From: CAYSAQ01 sp964429235
GTDB taxonomy: Bacteria; Margulisbacteria; Riflemargulisbacteria; GWF2-35-9; DYQY01
NCBI GenBank assembly: GCA_964429235.1
Contig: CAYSAQ010000003.1
Span: forward strand, 113,668-177,667
Length of the DNA stretch: 64,000 nucleotides
Reading direction: 5' to 3'
Below, piece after piece: positions 15,001-27,000 of this stretch. Both the position numbers and the translations under genes were made by a program. Position 1 is the first letter of the stretch. Each line of letters opens with the position of its first letter. Below the pieces are notes generated by a model. That model searched no databases, was not told the DNA's origin, and saw only the letters and a list, made by a program, of their open reading frames with translations.

Positions 15001-18000
15001 TCTGGCATGCCAAATTATAGGTATAATTATGAGTTTAGAGTTTATGATTTTTATAACCTGGATTCTTCTCATGATGTTAAAAATTCTACTTGGGTTAGTG
15101 ATAGATATATTAATGTAGCTAGTGGCAATGTTGACGATGGGCATGCTTATGATAGGCTGACTCCAAACTTATTATATAAGGTTTCTTATCAAATAAGGAA
15201 TAATGTTGGATTGGTTACAACATTGGCTAGATGGATTGTGGCTGATGATATTGCGCCTACTATTAATAGTTTTGCTCTTAGTCCAGCAAAGAAGAGTGAC
15301 TATGCAGAGTCATCTATTACCGGAGATTATTATGGCAAACAGGCAATAACAGTCAATTGGAAAGCTTCGGATAATGTGCATGCAGATTTAAATAGGAGTT
15401 TTGATTCAACAAGATTCTTTGATTTTGCGGATTTAGACCATCAAGGTATTTACGAGGCAGTTGTCTTTTATGTAAAAGATGGCATAAATAATGTTATATA
15501 TACTATTACAAATAATAATTTTGAAAACCAAGAAGACTATTCGCCATTTTATAAGATTTCTTTGGATTATGTTGAATCAACAATTCAAGAAGGGAAAGTC
15601 ACTATTGGTGTGAAATTAACAGATTTCGCTGGGAATAGTAGTATTAGTTCAGATGTGTTGTGGTTTGACTGGAGCAATACAATTAATGCTCAAGTAGACA
15701 CAATAAATATCTATAAGGATGATACTGATGATTTAGCATCTCCAGATAATAAAAATTTAGATAATCGCACACCATCTGATTCTAGCTTGATGATGGGCTT
15801 ATACGACCAAGTTACAATAAATCTTCAGATAGTTCTTTATAGTGACGCAAATGATATTACGGGTTTGACTACATTGCTTAACCAGGATTCTGTAGTTGCC
15901 TATGTTTCCTATGATAGCCAGACACTGACTATAGATCCTGATTATGTTTGGGTTTCTTATAATGGCTTTGTAACAGTTGATGGTTCTAAAAATTTAGCAA
16001 ATGTAATATTCGATGTAACAGTTGATGCCCATGAGTATATTGGCATTAATGCCTATCAAGGTAGTTTTGAGCTACTATTTAGATTCGTTGATGGTGCTGG
16101 TCGTTTAAGTGATTTTAGCGAACAAGATTTGTTTGTTACTGTGGATTTAACAGCCCCTACTTCTAGCGAAACTTTTCCTTGGTATTTAGATGTTTCAGGT
16201 ATTTTTAATAATCACGGCAAACCTATAGAAGGTTTTTCTGGAAGGTCTTTTTCTAATACTTCGAATTTCATTATTGAACTAAAAGGGTTTACAGATAATC
16301 ATTCAGAATTTACAGATGCTCCATACTTTTTGCATGTTGTAGGTTCATTAGCAAATAGCGGCATACAGATTGTTCCAGCAACAATCGATTGGCAGTTAGC
16401 CAATACTTTCAATCTAATGGATACTCTTGATGTAGCAGGGTTGAATTACGATGTGATTTCTTATGATATTACGATGAAAGTTAATAATAATGCGGGGATT
16501 GTTACTTGGAATCAGCATAGGCTATATGTGGATAGAGTTAATCCAGTTATTTTAACATTTGATAGGACTGACAATGAAGATGTTAATGCAGACGGCATTT
16601 CTGATAATTTTGCGCCAGAGGAAGATTATTATTATAATAAACAAGCTATTTGGTTAACTTGGGATATGTATGACAATATGGGAACAAAAAATAGCCAATT
16701 AGGGATAGTGCCAACTGCAGGTATTTGGTACGTGACATTGATGTATGAAAACAAAGCAACTTTGGGAGCTACCATAGAAAATGGCGGCATTAGCACAGCT
16801 GATATTATTACAAAAGGAATGCGGTATTCAGGGAAAAGCTGGTTTTTGCCTACTGACGATACAGGCGTTCAATCAACAAGTTGGAATAAGAGCATTTCTG
16901 ATGATATTAAACAAGGATTTGTTAATTTCACACTTACAGCTTATGACTATGCCGAGAACTCAGTTGTAACAGAGATGTATTTAGTTTTTGACTGGGAAAA
17001 TGTAGCAGCAGGAACAAGGGATTTTAATGTTGTAGCAGATGATTCTGATAACTCTGCTCCGTTAGATTATGTTCTTCCAGATTTTGGTTATTTTGATCAA
17101 ACCACAATTTCTTTTTATATTACTTTTGCAAGAGTAGAAGATATTTCAGGCATATCAACAAAAAATTTATTTGTACGGTATTCGACTGTTAACAATCAAT
17201 TAACTTCGATTGACCCAAGTGATTATAATTTCACTATTACTGATGATGGAATTGAAAATAGTTTATTTGTTTCCATTAATATTAGTTTTAATAATTATTT
17301 AGAATATATGGATATTTATCAAGGCTTAGTAGCTACTATCAATTTCCAATTATTAGATAGGGCAGGAAATGTTCAAGGGATAGACCCTTTTGAGCAAAAA
17401 ATAGTTATTGATAATGATAATCCAACTTTAAATGATACTGGGCAATTTGATTTAAATTTATATATGGATGAGGATAGTCGTGGTGATGGTATTTCCCCAT
17501 TACTAGGATTTTATGACAGTGTTACTGTCAATGCTGGCGTCAGTTATAATAATTCAGCAACATCTAATGGGTTTGCGGATATGGATGGTAGAGTTTTCTT
17601 TAGGCTATATGCTTTAGATGATTTAATTCATTCAGTTAAAACAGCAACCACAAATAGCGGGCCTGGCAATTTCTTCTTAACTCCAAATGTATGGCAGGCT
17701 GATACGGCTATAGCAACATTCCCATCAGAAAATGGTTATAAATATGAAGCATATATTAAAGATAAAGCTGGCCATATTTTCGCCAGAGAGATTTTTGTAA
17801 CTTATGATAGAACATCCCCAACTGTTGATAATGTTGATGTTATTCAGAAAATAAGAATTTATGCAGATAGTGATAGTGATATGGATGGATTAGAACCAGA
17901 ATCAGGCTATTTTGATAATGAGATAATAAGCGCGCAAATTATTATTAACCCAGAAGCATGGGAGTCATCTATTTTAGATGGCAGCTGTAGTGATAACGTA

Positions 18001-21000
18001 TCAGGGTTTAGAGAAAAATTGATATTTATTAAATATTCATATTTCACTCCTACTCATGAGATTCTTGGTACTGGAATTTATTATGATACTCACTGGAAAG
18101 GCTTGGAGAGTGGTGGATTGTCCTTAAATATTGGAGCAGACGGATATCAAGTTGTAGCACAGTTAACCGTTACTAATAACTCAACTGGTAATGTTGATTT
18201 TATAGTTGTTGATAATGCAGGCAATGTTACGACTTTAGATATTATAAGTAAGTACGTAGATGGGATTAAGACTATAACTGTAGATATGGATGAGCCAAGT
18301 GAGAATTTTAGTTTCATTATTACTGATGATACAGATAGTTTGGGTGATGGCATTCTTCCAGATATTGGATTCTTTGATGAGTTAACTATGAATATTAGTT
18401 TAGGCTACAGCTTTAGTAATAATAATCCTGATCAGGATGAGGGTATTTCTGGTTTAAGGATAGATAGATATTTGATTTCAACATTTGCATTTGGTGAAGA
18501 GATAATTGGATCGGGTAATTTTAGTTGGTTATTAGAAAAATCAAGTTCAGTATTTGATGATATTGCCTTAATAGAGAACAAACAGACTGTTTGGTTCGGC
18601 CTAGCAGACAGGGCCGGTAATGTCCAATTAGCTTCCTGTTCAATAATTGCAGATGTGCATACTCCAGATATTACTTTATTTGATGTTGATTTTGTAACTG
18701 TTAGCATCAGAGCTACGTATGGTGCAACAGAGGAAATAATTATTACTGGTGATGCTGATAGTGGTGGAGATGGGATACATCCGTATTCTGGATACTTTGA
18801 TGATGTAAGTGTTGATGTAAGAATAAATATTGAATATACAGATTCTAATAATAGAATAAATGCATTCTTTGTTAAATCTACAGGAGAAAGCGTTACAGAT
18901 GATTATGCGTATACTAGTAATGGAGGAGCCGAGGTTCATACATATGATGCTAAAAACAATGGCGTTGTGTTGATTGCGGTTACCGAAAGTGCGAGGTATG
19001 GACAATCTGGTAAGATTTTCCAAGATGTATATACTTTGACTGGAAATCAGTTTATTACTTTATATGTTTCAGACTTAGCAGGTAATGTAGCCACTCGGGG
19101 CATATGGGTTACGGTAGATACTGAAGCACCTGCTGGGGATTCTGAGATTAAGCTGTCTTATGATATTGATAGTCATTATGATGGCATAGATCCTTTAGAA
19201 GGTTTCTTCGATAGTACTGCTGTAACATTATCTATTTCTAATAATGTACATGATGCTATATCAGGTTTTAGAGATAACAGATATTTAGTTGCTTATTATT
19301 ATAATACTGCAAATTCTGATGAGTCGACTACTATGAGTTACTATGAGTATGCATATAATTATGTAACTCATGATGAAGAAACTAAGTTGAGCCAGAACTT
19401 TGGACAGAAGGATACGCAGTTTGCAAATTATGTTCCATCAATTAATTTTGGGAATGGGGAAATTATCTTATATGGTTATATTGCAGATAGAGCAGGAAAC
19501 GTACATGTGGTTACTAGAAGCATTGTCGTAGATAGTATTCCTCCTTCAGACAATGGCGAAGCATTAAACTTTATATTCGAATTAGTTCCAGATGAAGATT
19601 CTGGTGATAATAACGGCATGCCCGATGGCGTACCTCCTATGATTGGACATTATGACGACGTTAGTGTTTCAGTAGTGTTTAGTAGAGATGCGGTGCAGGA
19701 TTACCATAGTGAATTAAGAGAGAATAGGTACTTTGTTAAGGCAATTCATCCATCTGCAAATAGAATTTTTGTTAGCTTAGATGCTTTTTATAGTTTTGAT
19801 TATTCTTCATATTTTGAACAAGGTGTTGACGAACCAGGTAGTGGTATTTATGGTTCTCATCTCATTACTCTTGATAATTTAATGCTTACAGATAATCGCA
19901 GTAATTGTTATACAATTATTGGGGCTATTGCAGATAATGCAGGTAACATTATTACTAGAGAGATTAGGGTTACAGTAGATACAATAAAGCCAGAACAGGA
20001 TATTGATGTCAGGTTAATTACTGATGATTCTAGTGACAATGACGGGGTAGACCCTTTGCCTGGATGGAATGACGATACTTCTATAGAATTTTCAATTAGT
20101 GGGATCGATGGAGCATTACTGAAAGATACTGATGACTTCTCGGGAGTAAGGGAAGATGGATTTTATTATATAGTTACTAACAATCCATTTGTTATTTCAG
20201 GCAATCAGATATTTGTATCTATTGCCGGTAATGGTGATGTTTTCTCTGCAACTGTTCTAGAAATAGAGAGTGAATCATCTCCAAATTACCTTCATGTAAT
20301 CTTGCAAGACAAGGCAGGGAACGTAAACATAATTACTAGAAAAATTTATGTTGATATAACAGATCCAGGTGCATTTGAAATAGTTATTGAAGCGGATAAT
20401 GATGTTACTGCGAATCAGCTTTATGCTTTAGAAGGTTGGTATAACGATAATACAATTGATTTTTATTGGAATAGAGCTACTGATAATATTGCATTGAGAG
20501 ATAACAGTTATCGCTTTAGGATTAATGATTATGCTTGGACAGAGTTTGTTAATGATATAGTCCATAGGGATTATGTAGTTGGAGAAGAATTGTTCACAGT
20601 TAATATTGAAGTTCAAGTAGCAGACAAAGCAGGTAATACAACAACTAGTGATGCGCTTATTCATTTAGATATAACTAATCCAGAAGAGTGTATTGTTTCG
20701 TTAATTTATGATGCCGACACTATGAATGATGGAGTATCCCCAAATGCTGGATGGTATGACGATACAGGGGTTGATGTAATCTGGACCTCTCCAACTGATA
20801 ACGGAGGTCTTAGACCGTCGCCTTTTAATGTTAAGAGTCGCTCAGGATATGGTTCTGCAAGAGCTGTTACTTTTGCTAATAATATTGATGTAGAAGAAGG
20901 TTATTATGACTTTAGCACAATTCAAACAGAGAAGGTTTGGGTAAGAGCGGTAGATAGGGCAGGTAACTACAGAGAAAGCTATGTTGATGTAAATGTAGAT

Positions 21001-24000
21001 AGAACAAAGCCTGCAAATGTTAAGGTTACGGTATTAGAAGATACTAATGATAATGAGTATCCACCGTATTCAGGAGATGAATATATTTGGTATAACGATG
21101 ATACATTGCAAATAGAATGGACTGCAGGTGACTTTGGAGGATTAAGACCAACAGCTTGCTATTATTATAGAGTAGAAGGTGATGTAGCTTGGAATACTAT
21201 CGATGTCGGTTCCACACATAACAATTATGAAGAAATAGAAGTCGATTATAGTGAAAATACTAAGAGACTTGAGTTTATGGCTATTGATAACGCAGGTAAT
21301 ATTGATACTGACTTTAGTAATGAATTCATAGTTGATAATATAGCGCCATCAGTTTCTGTAGAGTTGCTTCTTGATTATGATGACAATAACAATGCTTTAA
21401 AAGAAGGATGGTATGGCAAGCAATCTGTTTCTTGGAGATGGAATGCTTATGATGACGGAGGGTTAAGGCCTAATTCATATAGATATTGGAAAGTTACTAC
21501 GGAAGATGTAATTATTTCCCAATCAGCATGGATTGCTGCTAATAATTGCACAATCACAATGGATTGGGGTGTGCCACAAAGATTTATTTTAGAGGTTCGA
21601 GATTTAGCGGGTAACAGAACTATAATTACCAGCAATGTTAATGTTGCTCCTTTTGCAAGTGAATTAACGGAGGAATCAAATTTTGTTTCTATTATTGTAA
21701 GTGAGTCTGGAATAGATCATGGTGGGGATGACATTACACCGGATGCAAATTGGTTTGATGTTAATACATTGAATATAAAGATAATTCATAATTTTGAGGA
21801 AATTCTTAGTGATAATTACCTAACAGCAGATATTGTATACTTTGTAAGAATACTTGATCAGAATAAAGAATATACAAGGGAAACCGCAACTATTAGTAGT
21901 GTATATATAGCAGATACAGAATTGCCAGGATCGTCTATTGAATTTGGAATGAGATTGGCAAATGGTATGGAGATTACAGATAGAGAAGTTGTGCATATTG
22001 ATACTGTTCTTCCTGCAAGATTAGTTTTGGAAGCTATCCCAGATGTTGATAGTGGCGAAGATGGTATCGACCCCGAGGTAGGATGGTTTGATAGTTTGAC
22101 AGCATCTTTTGTAGTAGTTGATAAGAATGATGCTGTTGCTTTAAGAACAAAACCTATTAGTTTCTGGTTAGGTAGTGGTCAGTGGACAACTCCTCAAATA
22201 GGCAACTTGTTAACAGATGTTCCTTTATCAGAAGGCAAAAACACAGTATATGCTAGAGTTGCTGATAGAGCAGGTAATGTGCTACAAACAAGTGTTAATG
22301 TGAATGCAGATGAAAGTGTTCCAGTAGTTAATGATTTTTTTATAAGAGTTTCTCCAGATACTGATAGTGCTACTGATAACGTTGATCCACTTGAAGATTG
22401 GTATGATAACGATTTGGTTCTAGGTAGGGTTGAATGGTCAGGTTATGATGATGAACTTAGTATAGTTACAAGTCATATATTTATTAAGGGTAATAAGACA
22501 GATGAATATCTTCCTATTAGTGGATTGAGTATTATTCCTACAGCATCTACGTTCTCAATACAAGTTGTTCCAAAGCAGGCATTTCCAATAGAGTTAAGAG
22601 CGTATGTTCGAGATAGGGCAGGTAATGTCGTATTTGTTACAACTAATGTATATGTTAATAATAATCGTCCAGGGCTGAGTGACGTATTTTTGATTGATGA
22701 TATCTCTGAAGATAATTGGTTTGAGCCAAGTGTTGGATATTATGATGATAAATCTATAGACTTCTATTGGGGTGAGCCTTCTGGTATTTTGAGAGCAAAA
22801 CCATATAAGGTTAAAAGCAGTCTTACTGATAATTATAGTATCTCGCAAAGTAGCAGAGAGGTATATGACTACGTTACAACAGGAGGAGTCCAGGATATTA
22901 TTGTTATGGCTATGGATAACGCCGGGAATATTTCTACTTTCTCTGTCGCTGTAACAGTTGATTTGACAGTTCCAAATTCTTTTAATGTCACCTTAATTCA
23001 GGATGCTAATTCTAGTGCAGATATTTATGCTCCTATGCTTGGTTATGACGATGATGGTTTTATTGAAGTGACGTGGGATGCATCAATTGATGACTTAGCA
23101 TTAGATTATTATGTAGTGCTTACTCATGACCTGTCTGCCGTATTAGCATCATCAATTATTGAGTCTATGAAGTTGCCGGTAGATCGTAGGGCAGTTACTG
23201 TCCAGGTTGCAGAACAAGGGACTACCAGTACAATTTCTGTTGTAGCTGTTGATAAAGCTGGGAATTCAATCCCAATTATAATAACTGTTAATTTCGATAA
23301 TATTCCTCCAGTTTTTGGAGTGGAATTGAATGAGTATGAATTTACAGAAACGTCTCAGAATGAACTTATAGTTACTGTTACAGTTTATGGAGAGACTATT
23401 GATCGTGAGAATGAGCTGCTCATTACTATGAGCCTCAAGGTTCAAGGAGGAACGGAAAATTATAGATTAACAGCGAATAAGGTAGCAACTAGATCCTATA
23501 GAGCAACCCTTGATGTTTCAGCAGAACGTATTAGTGATGGGATAGCTTTCTTAGAGTTCTTGTTAGTGGATAATGCTGGTAATGTTAGTCGTTTTCCGGA
23601 ACCAACATTGAGTGAAATAGAATTTAGACGTGATAGACCAAAGGACCCAATATTTACAATGAGCAATCCAAATAATGGAAGCACCTTGTATACAAATACT
23701 TTAAATGTAAGTGTTAATTCAATATATTACGAAGAGTCTCCTTCGTGGCATGTTACGTTTAATACAGATGTAGAGCCTAGTGCTAGCAATGCATCGGCAT
23801 GGTCTATATATCCCGAAACATACTTGATTCCATCAGAAAATGAAGGTCAGAAAGTCGTTTATTTGTGGGCAAATAATTATTCTGGAAATAATTTACATCC
23901 AGTTAGTGCGAGTATTATATATGATATTACAAAACCTAAGGGCACCTTCATTTACAAGAATAATAGAAGTATTAGGGAGGTAAATTATGGGGAGTATTCT

Positions 24001-27000
24001 TTTAGAGTATATACGGATGAGCAATTAGCATATTTACCAACAGTTTCAATTACTATGGGTGACGATATTAAGCCAATGGACGTCGATGTCCTTACAGATA
24101 GAAGTTATGTTGCACGATATGACTTTTATGAGAGAAGTGTCAGCGGAACGATTACAATTAATCTTTCAATGGTTGATATGGCAGGCAACACTTCAAATAT
24201 TAATCAAGGGATATCTACTTTGGACTTACAGCTTAGCTATCCTACACCAGCAGTTGTAAGATTTTCTCAGTTTGATGATGTAATGAGAACAGCGTATATA
24301 AACACATTGAATAATGGGTTATTATTTTGGATCTCAGTTACGTATGATAGTGCTCCTGAAAATGAGCTTAAAAATGTGAATAAGTATTTAATTGATTTTA
24401 ATCAAGATGCAAGACCTAGAGTATTTGATACAAGGTGGATTGATTTTAACGCATCTGCAGATGTAACAGATAATATAGGTGGCGAGATATCTACTTGGGA
24501 CGTTACTAGAAACGTTATAGATTATTCTCAAATTATAGACTTATATGGAGTTAATGGGCAAAGATTCTTGACTACAGATATCTATGTTTGGGTTAAGAAT
24601 AAGAAAGGTGATGTTAGTGAGTTTGCTACTACTTGGTCAATTACTGTAGATGTTCATGAACCATTAGATACTTTAGAGTGGCAACCATTGAACGATGCAG
24701 ATGGACAGTTGTTAACGATAGCAATTACAATTGACGAAGCATTAGATTCAATGAATTATTGGATTGAGTTTTCTGAAGATTTATCCTACCCATCAGTTGA
24801 TTATAATAATTTAGATGCGAATTTGTTAAATTTTGTGATAACAATTAATTTATCAAGTGATGCTAAACAATTGCATCCAGTCCTAAGAAGAATTTTGGTG
24901 GATAAGGCTGGGAACACCTTAGATGCCACAACAGAATTACAACCAAAACTGTTCATTGTTACAATTAATATGGACACAGTGACGGTTAATAGAAGAGATG
25001 AATATATTAGATTGCTCAATATAGATGTAATGCCATCATCGAAAGTTAAATTAAAAAGGATTAATCTAGAGAAGTTTGGAGATAGACAGCATTTAACAGT
25101 AAGGGAGTTATATTTAGAAATAGATGGTGCAACTATTGATAGTCGTCAGTTCGTTACTACGGGAAGCATTTCATTTTTGTTTGATGAAATCGAAATTGTT
25201 TCTCAAACTATGATTGCTATTTATGGAGATATTAGAGATTCAGCTATGGATCCATTTACGTTTATGGTTGTTACGGATTCTTTTGTGCTAGATGACCATA
25301 GTCGTCTTTCAACAGACATATTGCCATTTGAAACAGGAGAATATGTTATAGGAAATGGCTGGAATGTGTTACATCTATATAGGGAATCATCTATTAAGAG
25401 CACATCAAACATAGTCCATCAGGGTGATAATGATACTGTGTTATTTGAATTCGCAATGGATGCGTATCCTTATGATGTGGAGATTAATAAATTGGTTTTC
25501 CATAAAAATGATGATTTAAAGTGTAATCTGCCAGTTGATTTGATAAATAGACCAAGACTTTATTATGAAAGTGAAGAGACTGGATGGAATAGGGTTTTTG
25601 ATGAGAATGATCCTAGATGGCTTGATTTTGTTGAAGGTGTTATAGATACTGATCAAGACACAATAACTTTTGAAGGTTTTAATGCCATAGTAAATGATGA
25701 TAAGATTCGTTTGTTCTTAGTAGCAAATATTGATATAGATGCTGCACCAAGTAGTCAAATATCTTTTGAGTTTTTGAGTTCAGCTGATGTTGGAATGGGT
25801 GATTTGGATGTAATGAATGAGAGCACTATACCTGTAATATCAGATTATACTGAGATAACTAAATATCGACAATTAATGTATTTCAGTTATTCTGATAATT
25901 CAGCTATTGAAGTTCATCAAGGTGACAGAATTGATCTAGGTGAGTTAAGGATAAGTAATGATTATTTTGTTACATTAATAAATGAAATACCAATACGCAT
26001 TTCTTGTGATGATAGAGCTGGTAAGCTTGCTAATGATGACTTAGTTATTTCATCAAGTGTTGGAATTTTGATTTCAGATCTTACAACTTGGGAAACTGTC
26101 GAATTTGAATCCGAAAAAGCTAGAATTAATTTGCCTGCAGGATATCTTATTAATCCTTCTCCTGAAACAATTTATTTGGGTTTCAATGTTGATGTCGCAG
26201 CTGGCACTGGAAACTTGGATTTCATGTTGGATCCAGCTGATTTTGAGGTATTGATAGATCCTGGCAGCATAATGACACCAGCAACAATTGATATTGGGTC
26301 AATAATTATTGTTGACAAGAGCCAGCCGATTATAGACATCGCTAGAATGCATGATTTTGTTAATGTGTCAGATTTAGTTACTTTTGATATGGATTGCTAT
26401 GTGAATGATAACGACACAATTATTGATGGTGTATTTGTCGAAATAGTTAGAATGTTTAATGGAGAGGAAGTAAATCCTTATAGAAAGAATATTAGTCTTG
26501 ATTCTGCAATTAAGATAGGCAATAGATTCCAGTTAAGAAATGTTACAGTTGATCTAGATGATGAGTTAACCCTGCATCATGCTAATTCATATAAATTAAA
26601 GATTCAGGCAAGGAGTAGTAATGGAGGCAATTCGTTTATATCTAATGAACATGTTCTTACTTTTCATGTTGACCTTACGCCTCCAAGCTTTGGAGATGGG
26701 TCTAGGTTAGTTCTGGATCAATTGTTGTTTGATGATGAAAACGCCACAGCTGATGTCCACAGACTATCATGGACAAATGCTCAGGATGTTGAGTCTGGAG
26801 TAAACTACTATTTAGTTGAGAAACAATATCAAAATTTACAGAGATGGATTTCAGTTGCTACCACAAATGAGACTAGGTTTATTACAACGGGTGACTTCAA
26901 TTCTAGATATAGATATAGAGTTAGTGCTTTAAACGGTGCAAGATTATTTTCAGATCTAATAGTTTCTGATTATTCTAGAATCTTCCAGCCAAGTGCCTTT

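Noticed and set aside
18676..19023. 115-codon antisense frame within the giant gene, and similar shorter ones
   Set aside because: It lacks domain character, has biased Ile/Ser/Tyr composition and mirrors the coding strand; long antisense frames are expected over a repetitive gene.
10531..23310. CRISPR or DNA-level satellite array
   Set aside because: The periodicity is at protein level with diverged bases and unit lengths of 300-1340; there are no short identical direct repeats with unique spacers.
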